A DNA stretch of 56,472 nucleotides from Planctomycetota bacterium. Its GTDB lineage: Bacteria > Planctomycetota > Planctomycetia > Pirellulales > Pirellulaceae. The first letter of the stretch is position 1, and the number at the start of each line of letters is the position of its first letter. Shown one piece after another: positions 1 through 10,000 of the stretch. Below the pieces are notes generated by a model, which was given only the letters and a program-made list of their open reading frames with translations, was not told the DNA's origin and made no database searches. The DNA lies in contig JAQCHP010000014.1 in assembly GCA_027619595.1 (NCBI GenBank), forward strand, positions 1-56,472, in the 5' to 3' direction. A program made the translations under genes and the position numbers.

Positions 1-1
1 C

Positions 2-30
2 ATTTGAGCCTGCAAAATGCAGGCTCAAAT
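2..30. repeat. Perfect inverted repeat at the window edge
   Basis: Thirteen bases (2-14) are repeated as their exact reverse complement at 18-30, with a loop of only three A residues. It lies inside the open frame of the NRPS-like gene. It could be a real hairpin, for example the terminator stem of an upstream gene, or a fold-back artefact where an assembly stopped. No T run follows on either strand, so I do not call it a terminator. Confidence 0.7.
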
Positions 31-2682
31 CGCAAATTACCTGCTGAAATCCGGTTCAAGTTCGGGCTAGACGAGCGTGATAAAACACTCGGGGAAATTC
101 GATTAGCCTTGAACGGCTTTGAACCTGTCTGGCAGCGGATCCTGCAGCACGCCGAAAATCGACGCGCCATCGAGTTCGGAGCACAAACCTGCACCTATGG
201 CTCGCTGTCGACGTGTTCCGGTAAAATCGCCGCTCACTTGGCGTCTCAATACGAACCCGAATCATTGATTGCGGTATGCATGCCGCGTACACCCCAATTG
301 GTTGCAATTCTCCTGGGCATCTTGCGGGCGGGGTGCGCGTTTCTTCCGATCGACGCCAAATACCCGTGGGAAAGAACGAGGTTCATGTTAGAGGATGCCG
401 CTCCCAAATTGTATATCTGCGGCTCAAGTTGCCAGCCATCAACATCGATCGACTGCCCTGCCGTTACGCCTCAACAACTGCTGGAACAGTGCAATCCTTA
501 CCAACCAATAAGTGTTCCGGTATCGGCACACAACTTGGCCTATTCCATTTTCACATCCGGATCGACAGGCCAGCCGAAAGCGGCCCTCTTGGAGCATGGG
601 GGACTCACCAATTTGGTCCGTGAGCAGTGTCGTATTTTTCGTGTCACACCCATGTCTCGCGTGTTGCAATTCGCCAGCATTGGATTTGACGCTGCTGTGA
701 GTGAAATCTTTGTCACGCTGCACGCTGGTGGAACCCTTTGCCTTGCAACCGAAAACGAGCTTACACCTGGTCCACGATTGGCAAATCTACTCCGCACACG
801 CCGTATTTCCGATGTAACCCTTTCGCCCTCAATTTTGGCAAGACTAGGTCGAATCGATTTGCCGGAATTGCGCACTTTGGTGGTAGCTGGGGAACCGTGC
901 TCTGGACAGTTAGCCCAACAATGGTCCGTTGGCCGCACAATGATCAACGCATACGGCCCGACAGAAGCAACTGTATGTGTTACAACCGACCGCTGTACAC
1001 CTGGCAGCGATGAAACTCCGTCGATGGGCTTTCCCATCGAGAACGTGACGGCGTACGTATTGGACGACCAGGGCAACCTCGCCCACGAAGGCGAACTCTA
1101 CGTGGGAGGTGTGGGACTTGCGCGAGGATACCTCCGCCGGCCCGAACTGACCCAGCAAAGGTTTGTCTATCACCGCATTGAAAATCAACCCACCGTTCAA
1201 CGACTCTATCGCACCGGCGACCGAGTACGTCAAGAACGGGATGGCAGATTGACGTTCTTAGGACGCGTCGACGACGAAATAAAAATCAACGGAGTACGCA
1301 TCGACCTCGGGGAAATACAAGCGTTAATCGAGCGAGATCCGTTCGTCATGAAGGCGGTTGTGTGCCGCGAATCGATCGACATGAAAACCAAACTGCTTGG
1401 CTTCGTACAATGGCGCCCGGGAGTCCAAGAAGACTGGGACCGTCTCTGGTCACAAATTCGCGAATTCTTTCCGGTGTCCTGTTGGCCAGCCGAACTTATC
1501 CCGGTCCCTGAATTTCCGTTAACCTCCAGTGGCAAACTGGACCGCAACCGACTCTTGCAGCACGTAGATGAGTATCGCCACGGAATGCGTCACCACCTGC
1601 GAGTCGTCGGAATTGAAGAGCCACCGATTGACTCAAATGGCATCAATTTGCCTTCAATGACGCGAATCCGCGAGCTTCAGAATTGTTGGCGTGAAGTACT
1701 TCCGAATACGCCCCACGAAATCTACAGCGATTTCTTTCTCAGTGGCGGCGATTCGCTCAGTGCCATGGAATTCTTGGCACGCATTGCCGAAAAAACAGGT
1801 GAACAAATATCTATGGCCGAATTCGCACGCAATCCCACCCTTCTTGGAATCGCTGCGTGTTTGAATCGCGAAACCGCCCTCCATGAACCAACCGAACATC
1901 TCATAAAATTACAAACAGGGACCTCCGAGAAGACTGCCGTCTGCATCCACCCAGGCGGCGGCCACATCTTCTGCTATCACCCGCTCGCTCAAGCGTTGCA
2001 GCCTGATTGGACCTTGTTCGCTATGCAAGCACAGGGCGTGGACGGCCTCATGCCACCACACCGCAACATGAACGACATGGCAGACGCTTATGCTCGACGA
2101 ATCGAGCAACAATTTGCCGGTAGGTCGATTGATTTGCTGGGTTGGTCATTCGGCGGCCTGGTTGCCTACGAGATCATGACCCGACTTGCCGATAGTCAAG
2201 TCATGACCGTACGCAACTTGTGGGTCGTTGATGCTGCTCCACTGTACAGTCTCGTGGTGTTGCGAAGCCTCTTTCCAGACGAAAACTTATCGCTCCGAAA
2301 GATCATCAACGCCGACCAATCGATATTAAGCGACGTGTTTTCCGAGATGGCAGTTCGCACGCACTTGGTTCCACCGCAAGCGCCTCCTCACGAGATTAAA
2401 ACGATCTTCAAGGTGTTTATGGCCAACGTAGAAGCCACCCTGGGATACCGTCCCCCACGATTCACTGGCCGTACAAATCTTGTGCTTGCACGAGGCGGAT
2501 GTTCGGGCATGCGGCACGATGTCGTCGCCGAATGGAAAGCAATATCGTCCAACCTGCGTGTGCAATACGTCGAAGGAAATCATCTCACGATTTTGCAAGA
2601 ACCCAACGTACACGGTCTCGCCAAGCGAATTCAACAAGCAGCGAGTGAATTCGCTTCAACCAACGACAGACGCGCTGCGTAA
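4..2682 (+). CDS. NRPS-like protein: adenylation, carrier and thioesterase domains (5' end probably cut)
   Basis: The frame is open to the window edge. The only start near it is a TTG at 4 inside a hairpin, and the first in-frame ATG comes about 90 codons in, so the gene probably begins upstream. Numbering from the TTG, the adenylation domain spans about 35-520: A3 TSGSTGQPKA (184-193, Ala for the usual Gly at the end), A5 NAYGPTE, A7 YRTGD, A8 GRVDDEIKINGVRIDLGE, and the A10 lysine SSGKLDR at Lys511. A carrier domain follows with GGDSL, Ser584 being the phosphopantetheine site. A type I thioesterase starts near 645, with GWSFGG (nucleophile Ser715) and a His in GNHL. It would activate an amino acid, load it on the carrier and release it. 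No condensation domain is visible; one may lie upstream. A methyltransferase gene follows 31 bases downstream. Confidence 0.9.
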   Translation: MSLQNAGSNRKLPAEIRFKFGLDERDKTLGEIRLALNGFEPVWQRILQHAENRRAIEFGAQTCTYGSLSTCSGKIAAHLASQYEPESLIAVCMPRTPQLVAILLGILRAGCAFLPIDAKYPWERTRFMLEDAAPKLYICGSSCQPSTSIDCPAVTPQQLLEQCNPYQPISVPVSAHNLAYSIFTSGSTGQPKAALLEHGGLTNLVREQCRIFRVTPMSRVLQFASIGFDAAVSEIFVTLHAGGTLCLATENELTPGPRLANLLRTRRISDVTLSPSILARLGRIDLPELRTLVVAGEPCSGQLAQQWSVGRTMINAYGPTEATVCVTTDRCTPGSDETPSMGFPIENVTAYVLDDQGNLAHEGELYVGGVGLARGYLRRPELTQQRFVYHRIENQPTVQRLYRTGDRVRQERDGRLTFLGRVDDEIKINGVRIDLGEIQALIERDPFVMKAVVCRESIDMKTKLLGFVQWRPGVQEDWDRLWSQIREFFPVSCWPAELIPVPEFPLTSSGKLDRNRLLQHVDEYRHGMRHHLRVVGIEEPPIDSNGINLPSMTRIRELQNCWREVLPNTPHEIYSDFFLSGGDSLSAMEFLARIAEKTGEQISMAEFARNPTLLGIAACLNRETALHEPTEHLIKLQTGTSEKTAVCIHPGGGHIFCYHPLAQALQPDWTLFAMQAQGVDGLMPPHRNMNDMADAYARRIEQQFAGRSIDLLGWSFGGLVAYEIMTRLADSQVMTVRNLWVVDAAPLYSLVVLRSLFPDENLSLRKIINADQSILSDVFSEMAVRTHLVPPQAPPHEIKTIFKVFMANVEATLGYRPPRFTGRTNLVLARGGCSGMRHDVVAEWKAISSNLRVQYVEGNHLTILQEPNVHGLAKRIQQAASEFASTNDRRAA

Positions 2683-2713
2683 ACTATCTCGCTTTTCACG
2701 ACAGGAGGCTATC

Positions 2714-3406
2714 GTGCCACAAGAAAACCAAACCTCACCGACCAAATGTCGATTCGATAAAGTGGCATGGTTCTATGAACTTGTCTCGGGAATCTACTCA
2801 ACCGGCCAAATCTCGGCCTCCAAGGCCTGGCAGGTCAGTCAAATGCAACCCGAGCAAAGGGTTCTTTACGTGGGTGTTGGTGCCGGAGAAGATGCCGTGC
2901 TCGCAGCCGATCGCGAGGTAGAACTTACTTGTGTCGACATGTCTCAACGCATGTTGCATCGTACCGCTAGAAAAATCGCACGGGCAAATCACACGGCCAC
3001 TCTGTTATGTGATGATATTCGCAACCACCGTCTGTTTGGACATTATGACGTAGTTACGGCAAACTACTTCCTCAATTGCTTTAACCCAGAAGACATGCGT
3101 ACGATGCTGCTGCACCTACTTCAGCTATTAAAGCCAACTGGCCGACTGATGATCGCTGACGTCGCGCCGGCACAGGGAAACTGGATCTTTCGCATAATGC
3201 ACGAATTGCATCACGCAGTTGCAATACGTAGCTTCCACGCATTGGGCTTGGTGCCATTACATCCCATCTATGACTACGAACCACTTCTGCGGAACGTCGG
3301 CCTGCAAATTGCTGAACGGGCTGAATTTCGCCTCGGCGGCGTTGGCCCCATCGCCTATCAATCGCTGATTTGTCAAAGATCGCAAGCGTGTCGAGCTGCC
3401 GCGTAA
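2714..3406 (+). CDS. Class I SAM-dependent methyltransferase
   Basis: A 230-residue protein. The frame is open further upstream into the NRPS-like gene, but the GTG at 2714 is preceded by AGGAGG (2703-2708) at good spacing, so I start there. Motif I is VLYVGVGAGED (about 50-60), followed by the acidic residue of motif II in TCVDMS (Asp75) and the motif III region LLCDDIRNH. This is the Rossmann-like class I fold, resembling UbiE-type enzymes. The gene starts 31 bases after the NRPS-like stop and is very probably co-transcribed with it. The natural inference is that it methylates the amino acid or peptide product, or a related metabolite. The sequence does not show the acceptor atom or substrate. 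It converges on alkC with a 135-base gap in which I see no clear terminator. Confidence 0.88.
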   Translation: MPQENQTSPTKCRFDKVAWFYELVSGIYSTGQISASKAWQVSQMQPEQRVLYVGVGAGEDAVLAADREVELTCVDMSQRMLHRTARKIARANHTATLLCDDIRNHRLFGHYDVVTANYFLNCFNPEDMRTMLLHLLQLLKPTGRLMIADVAPAQGNWIFRIMHELHHAVAIRSFHALGLVPLHPIYDYEPLLRNVGLQIAERAEFRLGGVGPIAYQSLICQRSQACRAAA

Positions 3407-3541
3407 AGACTCCTCTTTGTGATGCGGGAAGCTTTCCACCGGATTCCCTCGCTACGTCGGTGTGGCCCACGCGAACCTTGCACATGCCTCCGCGCAACCA
3501 TCCCGCTCGCAAGCAGCATTCATTGACGGAGAAGGTCGCCG

Positions 3542-4669
3542 CTAGAGCAACTCAAACGACAGCCTGCCAAACAGTTGCCCGTTAATTTGTATTGATAGAA
3601 AATGCGATCCCGGATAAAGCGTGTACGTCGTCGCATTAGCCCGCAACAAATGACGCTTCTTAATTGTTGTCGATTCCCCCTTTGACAACGAGATAGGCTT
3701 GAGTTTATGTACTTTGGGGGAATGTGTTCCGTTGGACTTCAAATAGTCAATGATATAGTCAATCACCAAGGATTCGTCGCGGAGAGCCCTGACGGTCATG
3801 GTGAACTCAAGCGACTCTCCACGTCGAATCTGATCTGTCGTGAAACGCAAATTACTCACGTGAATCTTAGGCTTGAGGGTAAAGCCAAGGAATCCCAACG
3901 CTTCCGAACTGCCTTGCTTGACCAAAGTCCGCAACGCATGCTTGCACATCCATTGAAGCTCGTCCTCCTTTTGCTTACCCTCGTTCTTCCACCGGCCTAA
4001 TGTCTCTAATACGAGACGGGGATGGGTCTTGGAAATGTCGTTCAAATGGTTCGCCACCGATCGAGTTACATAGCGGGTCGAATCGGCGTACAGATTGTCG
4101 AGTAGTGGCAATGGCGTTGCGGCATCGATGCTCAAGCGTCCGGACCAAGGGAGACGTGGTCGAGTCCCCTCGCTGACGAGGCGCCGAACATGGTAATTCC
4201 CGTCGGTCGACCATTTTCCCAATTCCGCCAGTGTCTCGTCGGTGTGCGTTTGGATAAACGACCGAATCGCGTCCTCCATCGAAAACCTCTGTGTGATTGC
4301 TTTAAGGGTTCTCAATGAGATTGCGAGATGCCTTTTCGCCAAGCCGTTCCGAACCACAAACTCGCCCAACGGAGCAAAAATAAAATCTCCAAAATCATCG
4401 TCGTTGCGCGTTGGATCCAACGGAGGAGGAAGCGCAGCAACAATCTGTCGTGCGGCAAGACGAAAGTCGGTTGCCAGATGGGCCTCTAATTTGGTCGCTA
4501 TATGAACAATGCGAGCCTTTAACTCCAATTGACGGAGCTCTCTCAATGTCTCACGCACGAAACCCGGTGCATCAAACGATTTATCGGCTGAATGAAACAG
4601 CCCCGCAAGATATCGAACCCGGTCCACATTGAACAGATGATCTTTGAGGCTGAACCCTGTTCCATTCAT
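3542..4669 (-). CDS. alkC: AlkC-type DNA glycosylase (HEAT-like repeats plus Ig-like domain)
   Basis: A 375-residue protein. The N-terminus GFSLKDHLFNVDRVRYLAGL is the family's characteristic opening. I therefore take the ATG at 4669 rather than a TTG at 4729 that would add 20 residues with no family similarity. The middle (about 40-270) is helical, with the HEAT-like repeat pattern of the AlkC/AlkD superfamily, which removes alkylated bases (3-methyladenine and 3-methylcytosine in AlkC) without flipping them. The last ~100 residues are beta-rich (KIHVSNLRFT...GESLEFTMTV), matching the C-terminal Ig-like domain known in part of the AlkC family. It lies 90 bases downstream of the repaired end of the PDZ gene, so it may be last in the ileS-purN-PDZ-alkC run. 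Catalytic acids were not assigned by alignment. Confidence 0.85.
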   Translation of the reverse strand: MNGTGFSLKDHLFNVDRVRYLAGLFHSADKSFDAPGFVRETLRELRQLELKARIVHIATKLEAHLATDFRLAARQIVAALPPPLDPTRNDDDFGDFIFAPLGEFVVRNGLAKRHLAISLRTLKAITQRFSMEDAIRSFIQTHTDETLAELGKWSTDGNYHVRRLVSEGTRPRLPWSGRLSIDAATPLPLLDNLYADSTRYVTRSVANHLNDISKTHPRLVLETLGRWKNEGKQKEDELQWMCKHALRTLVKQGSSEALGFLGFTLKPKIHVSNLRFTTDQIRRGESLEFTMTVRALRDESLVIDYIIDYLKSNGTHSPKVHKLKPISLSKGESTTIKKRHLLRANATTYTLYPGSHFLSIQINGQLFGRLSFELL

Positions 4670-4759
4670 GCTGCCAATACCATTGTTGTCGCTGGTAATT
4701 CGGCCTACGCCGCGTTCTCGCAGGTTCAATAAGGCACTTTAGCTATGTGCCGTCGCATT

Positions 4760-4938
4760 TTAGGGCAATGCTACCGTAAGATTCGATTCGCGCCCCGACT
4801 TGGAGTCAACCATCCGCAATTCGATGCGTTGGCCTGCACCTCTCTCCGCGTCGAGCAGATCATTAGGGTGCAAGACCGCCATCCCATTGGCTTTTGTAAT
4901 AATCGTCCCCGCTCGTAAGCCAGCCTTGGCAGCTGGGG
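4760..4938 (-). pseudogene. Frame-shifted C-terminal part of the PDZ protein
   Basis: Directly after the point where the intact PDZ frame loses family similarity, another minus-strand frame reads PAAKAGLRAG, TKANGMAVLHP, LRMVDSKSGRES and LTVALP, then stops at 4760-4762. This is the second half of a PDZ domain and lines up with PDZ2 of the same protein (SPAAKAGLEPGD...VKANGTAM). Removing one base from the four-base G run at 4935-4938 (CCCC on the coding strand) joins both parts into a continuous SGSPAAKAGL and gives a protein of about 499 residues. The residual in-frame reading runs on to a false stop at 4863. Confidence 0.85.
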
Positions 4939-6260
4939 CTGCCGCTCTCCACTTCGGTAATCACAACTGCGGCCTCGTTATCGTAAAACGCCAACTCGGT
5001 CACCACTCCCAACCGACTGTTCGAGGGATCGCCGGACGGGCTACTCGGCGAAGGAGGGAGGGAAATGGCTGGCGGCTGTGGCGCTGGCGAAACCTTGGAG
5101 TCCTTTTCCCGACCGCCCAATTGCACCTCCACATCCACGTCCTTACCAGTACGAACGTCACGCACCGTGAGCGTCAGCTTCGGGCCAGTCTTGCGCAGTG
5201 CCGCTACGAGTTGTTCTGGCCGAGTCATGGCAGTGCCATTCGCCTTGACAAGTACGTCACCTGGTTCGAGGCCCGCTTTGGCGGCTGGGCTATCTGGAAC
5301 GACGCGAGTCACCTTCAGGGCACTGCGAACGCCAATCGTCACAGACTCCGCCGAGATCCCTAGCGATATCGGGCGTTGTGCAACGACGTCCGAATCGGGC
5401 GTGACATGCGGTGTCGCTGGAGTTTCGGCCGGTACCGCGGCATCCGGAGCACTTGTTTGTGGAACGATTTCCACCTGCGCCACGCGTCCGCTGTTGACGT
5501 CGACAACGCTTAACTGCAACTTGCCAATCGGAGGCCGCTGCAAAAGTTCTAAATCGATCGTTTCACCGTTGATGGCAACGATCACGTCTCCCACTTCCAA
5601 GCCGGCACGGCGGGCAGGCCCGTCTGCATGGACCTTCATTACCCGCACGGCAACACGACTGCCAACACTCGCCGTTTCACCTTGCATTCCCCAGTACCCA
5701 AAATCAACCAGGTCTCCGCGCTTCGTAGGTCGTTCAGTTGGTTTACCTCTTTCTTCTCGACTTGCACGGTCATCCAAACCGGAGTCGATTAAATCGAACC
5801 ATACCGCCGATACACTCTGCCATGCCCCATGCTCCGCAGATGTGAGGTAGGCACGAATCAATTGGCCGGCCTCCGGAAACACGTGTTGACTGCCGTCGGC
5901 GGATTCATTTTCTACAGAAGCGATATGAATATAGACGTACTCACCAGGTACGGGGTACCTGGCCACAGCGTCGCTGTCGGAAGACCGGCGAAGGGTGGCT
6001 TGTTCAATCAAAACTTGCACAACATCGCTCGGTATTCGACCCGATTTTCCCTCTAGAATCTGTTCCACTCGACCTTCGATAACCACCGATGCGTCGCGCC
6101 GATCGGACGAGGTTTGCCCGATTGCGGTGCGGCACAGATCCAATGCCCCTAGGCAAAACGTGAGAAATCCAATCGTTAACGCGACCTGTTGTGCTGTGAG
6201 AGACTGCCAACTTCGGTAGTGCGGAAGACGATAGAGCATGACTAGGTACCGGTGGGTCAT
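4863..6260 (-). CDS. Membrane-anchored multi-PDZ protein, frameshifted near its end
   Basis: The frame opens at a TTG (6290), but the ATG at 6260 is the more natural start. A hydrophobic stretch near residues 28-48 (QQVALTIGFLTFCLGALDL) is an uncleaved signal anchor or signal peptide, so the rest is probably periplasmic. A region of unknown family follows (to about 185), then PDZ1 (about 190-265, ARRAGLEVGDVIVAINGE), PDZ2 (about 295-370, AAKAGLEPGDVLVKANGT), a Pro/Ser linker, and the start of PDZ3. There is no trypsin-like protease domain, so it is not a DegP-type enzyme but probably a scaffold or binding protein. The true frame is lost at 4935-4938; the encoded tail after SGSPS is out of frame. 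It lies about 100 bases downstream of purN on the same strand. Confidence 0.8.
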   Translation of the reverse strand: MTHRYLVMLYRLPHYRSWQSLTAQQVALTIGFLTFCLGALDLCRTAIGQTSSDRRDASVVIEGRVEQILEGKSGRIPSDVVQVLIEQATLRRSSDSDAVARYPVPGEYVYIHIASVENESADGSQHVFPEAGQLIRAYLTSAEHGAWQSVSAVWFDLIDSGLDDRASREERGKPTERPTKRGDLVDFGYWGMQGETASVGSRVAVRVMKVHADGPARRAGLEVGDVIVAINGETIDLELLQRPPIGKLQLSVVDVNSGRVAQVEIVPQTSAPDAAVPAETPATPHVTPDSDVVAQRPISLGISAESVTIGVRSALKVTRVVPDSPAAKAGLEPGDVLVKANGTAMTRPEQLVAALRKTGPKLTLTVRDVRTGKDVDVEVQLGGREKDSKVSPAPQPPAISLPPSPSSPSGDPSNSRLGVVTELAFYDNEAAVVITEVESGSPSCQGWLTSGDDYYKSQWDGGLAP

Positions 6261-6361
6261 GGGAAAACGAAACGATGCAACGAACGGCAAGTGTCAACTG
6301 AATAAACAAAAGGGTACCGTGCCAACGTCCATTCCGGCAAGCCAAAAAGCAAGAAAAGCGA

Positions 6362-7030
6362 TCAAACACGCTCTTCCGCGGGTAACCGAGCATCAACCCA
6401 AACCCTTCGTCCCGTGATGCGAAGAAATCCACTGGCGTAACGTCTTAACGCTTCAGGAAAGGCTTCACACTCCTGAAGAAACACCCGCGCTGACAATGTC
6501 CCAGCGGTATCATCATCAGCGACAGGAACCGAACGCTGGAGAACGACAGGGCCATGGTCGTACTGGTTGTCGACGAAATGAATAGTACAGCCTGTGATTT
6601 TGGCCCCATAGTCCAGCACCGCTTGGTGAACATGGTCACCAAAGAAGCCGACACCACTGAAAGCCGGTATCAATGACGGATGAATATTGAGAACTCGAAA
6701 ATTAAAGTCGGTGGGCACGGGTGCGAATTGTGTAAAGCCGGCCATCAGCACAACGTGGCTGCTGACAGATCGTGCGATACCGAAAATAGCGTCGCTAAAT
6801 TGTTCGGCGGAGTCGAACTGTTTACGTCGGAGCGTGGTGGCTGCGATGCCGGCATTTGCGGCAACCTCAAGCCCTCGCACCGCAGGCCGACTAGAGATAA
6901 CGTGCTGCACATCCAGTGGCAACTCGTTAAGTGACGCCTTTTTTAAGAGGTTCTCCAACGTGCGACCCGAACCGGACAACAAAACCGTGGCGGTCAACCG
7001 GTTCCGATGAGGAATTGCAATCGTATCCAT
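6362..7030 (-). CDS. purN: Phosphoribosylglycinamide formyltransferase (GART, PurN)
   Basis: A 222-residue enzyme of de novo purine synthesis. It transfers the formyl group of 10-formyl-THF to GAR in the cytoplasm. I start at the ATG at 7030; the open frame continues upstream into ileS, but those residues do not fit the family. The phosphate-binding loop is LLSGSGRTLENL (about 17-28). The catalytic residues are visible: Asn115 and His117 in LNIHPSLIPAF, and Asp158 in HFVDNQYDHGPVV, equivalent to Asn106, His108 and Asp144 of the E. coli enzyme. The length is normal. It starts 22 bases after the ileS stop and is likely co-transcribed; no strong ribosome binding site is visible. Confidence 0.95.
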   Translation of the reverse strand: MDTIAIPHRNRLTATVLLSGSGRTLENLLKKASLNELPLDVQHVISSRPAVRGLEVAANAGIAATTLRRKQFDSAEQFSDAIFGIARSVSSHVVLMAGFTQFAPVPTDFNFRVLNIHPSLIPAFSGVGFFGDHVHQAVLDYGAKITGCTIHFVDNQYDHGPVVLQRSVPVADDDTAGTLSARVFLQECEAFPEALRRYASGFLRITGRRVWVDARLPAEERV

Positions 7031-7052
7031 AGGTGTGGTTTCAACAAGCACT

Positions 7053-10000
7053 TTAAGCCTCTTGGACAACTCGCAGAAACAACTGCAAAGTAAATGCCGA
7101 GAGTTCGCGATCCACCGCCACAATCCCTTCGAGCGGTAAAAGTACAGTGTTCACGGCCAAAGTTTCGCCGGCGATATAGTCCATGTTTTCTAGAATAGCC
7201 TGCTGCAGTTCGTGACTCTCCGTAACAACTCCGATTTCAATTCGATCGGTATACAGACAATTGACTTCTTTTCTCCAATCCGCGATGATCCGAACCAACT
7301 CACGGGCGTACCCTTCGCGAAGCAACGAATCGGTAAGTTCGGTCGACAAGACGACCACGCACTGATCACCTTGTGCAGCGGCCCAGCCGTCTCTGGCTTG
7401 CAGTCGAACTTGAATGTCTTCGGCATCGAGCGTCACGGATTCCGATTCAACCAGCAAGGTGACACGCCCTTCCCGACGTAACGTTGCCAATAGTGTAGCA
7501 CCGTCCGCCTGCGCTAGGGCCACCTTAACCTGCGGAAGTAACTTTCCGACCCGTGGGCCTAAGCGTTTAAAGTTGGGCTGTACGAGATAGTCAATGTACT
7601 GTTCGGCATGCTGAATAAACTCAATTTGTTTTACATTAAGTTCTTCACACAACAATGCACTGTGCGCTTCCAGCCAAGCCTGGTGATCAAGTGAAGCCAG
7701 AACAACTTCAACTTTACCGAGTGGCTGCCGGACCTTTAATTTGGCATCCATACGGGCACTCCGTCCGAGCGAGGCAATTTCCCGTAAGAGTTCCATACGC
7801 GTCGAAAGCTCTGGATCGCAAAGCGATGCATCGGACGTCGGATAGTCACACAGGTGCACGCTCTCCAGGACATCGGACGAAGCTGACCGAGCTAAATTTT
7901 GCCAGATGGCCTCGGCCAAGAAAGGGGTAAACGGTGCGATGAGTTTTGTCACTGTCACGAGACATTCGTACAATGTCCAGTAGGCGTCGAGTTTCGACGA
8001 ATCGGTTTCTATGCCGCTCCAAAATCGATCGCGACTTCGGCGTACGTACCAATTACTGAGTGCGTCGACGAATGCATGAAGTCGTTGACAGGCTCCATAG
8101 TTGTCATAGGCGTCCATCGCCTCAACAACAAAGGCAATTGTGCCATGAAGCTCACTGAGAATCCATCGGTCGAGTTCGCCCCTCTGAGGAACCGCGCGGC
8201 GGGCGGGAGCGTTTGATAGTTCTTCCGGAGTCAACTGGCTCAGTGGACCGGGAAGCAGTCGACTAGGTTCGAAGCGGTCGATATTGGCGTAGATAACGAA
8301 GAAGCTGTAGACATTCCAGAGTCTCAACAAGAACTCCGGAATGCTGTCACGAATCGAAACTTCGTTGTACCGAATTGATGTCCAGGGTGGCTGATTAGCG
8401 AACAAGTACCATCGTAGGGCGTCGGCGCCATACCGGTCGAAGATTTCCTGTGGTTCGCGATAATTCCGCTTGCTCTTCGACATCTTCGTACCGTCTTCGC
8501 CCAACATCAGTCCCAATACGATGCAATTTCGGAACGGATGTGGAAACGAATTGTGAACTCCGGTAGTGTCGGGCTCGACGGAGTCGTCGTGAAACAAGAT
8601 CGTGCTGATCGCGAGGAGCGTATAGAACCAACCACGTGTTTGGTCAATCGCCTCGCTGATAAAGTCGGCGGGGAATTGTTGCTGGAACTCGTGTTCGCCT
8701 TGATGAGGATATCCCCATTGAGCGAACGGCATGGCACCCGAGTCGAACCAGCAGTCAATCACCTCAGTGACGCGTTGCATCGTCGCGCCGGGTGCAAATG
8801 GCGAGTCGTACGTGACGGCGTCGATATACGGTTTGTGGACGCGAAGATCATCAGGTAAATCTGGATTGGCTGCCTTGGCGTCGGCCCAGACATGAAGTCC
8901 CTTGACGCCGGGCTTGAGCAGCAACTCGTCGTATCTACCCACCGCCTCCATTTTTCCAGTCTGCTGACAGACCCAAATTGGCAACGGAGTCCCCCAATAG
9001 CGTTCCCGGGAAAGGGCCCAGTCGACGTTGGATTCGAGAAAGTTACCGAATCGACCTTCTTGGATGTGGTCCGGCATCCAGTGGATTTTTCGGTTGTTCG
9101 CCAGCATTTGGTCTCGGAATTGTGTTGTTCGCAAGAACCAACTGCGGCGAGGATATTGAATCAGGGGATCCTCTTCCGCACGCCAGCAGAAGGGATAATC
9201 GTGGAGAAACTGTTCTTGATGGTAGAGAATTCCGTCGGCACGCAATTGTCGAATAATATCGCGGTCCGCGTCCTTCACCCATTTTCCCTGGTAATCGGGA
9301 GCTTCGTCGGTAAATTTTCCATCCGGTCCGACAGCGCACAGCAGCGACGGCCCGGTGCCTTCGGTGAATCGTTCTTGCTGATCCAACAGCACCTGATAGT
9401 CCACCTCGCCGAACGCAGGTGCCTGATGCACGACACCGGTACCGGTATCCGTGGTGACAAACTCGGCCGGAACGACGCGCCAAGACACGAAGTCCGTTCC
9501 GCCCGCCTTGAGCGTTCCCCGTAAGTCTCCCGTCCGAGAATGGTAATAGGAGAATGGAGGCAGGTAACGCAATCCAATCAGCTCTTGACCGTCAAGGTGG
9601 CGAACTTCGCTGAGTTCACGTTTGGTTTTAGTCTTCATCGTCTCCAGAAGGTCAGTAGCGACGACAAGATTTTCCCCTAACTCAGCATCATGAACGACAA
9701 CGTATTTTACCCGAGGATGTACGGCAGCAAATTGATTGCTGGGCAACGTCCACGGAGTTGTCGTCCAAACCAAGAGACTGGTATTTTTCCACGCCGGATC
9801 AACAAGTGGAAACCGAACATAGACGCTTGGATCAGCCCCCTGCCGATAGCCTTGACCAACTTCACCAGCACTAAGCGCGGTTCCACCTTGTGCCCACCAC
9901 CAAACAATTTTGTTTCCCTGGTAGAGCAGTCCTCGCTCAAATAGTCTCTGCAGTGACCACCAAACACTTTCAACATACGACTGATGGTAGGTAACGTAAG

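Noticed and set aside
2480-2713. N-terminal extension of the methyltransferase frame
   Set aside because: It overlaps the thioesterase coding region; a clear AGGAGG and GTG at 2714 give a normal methyltransferase start.
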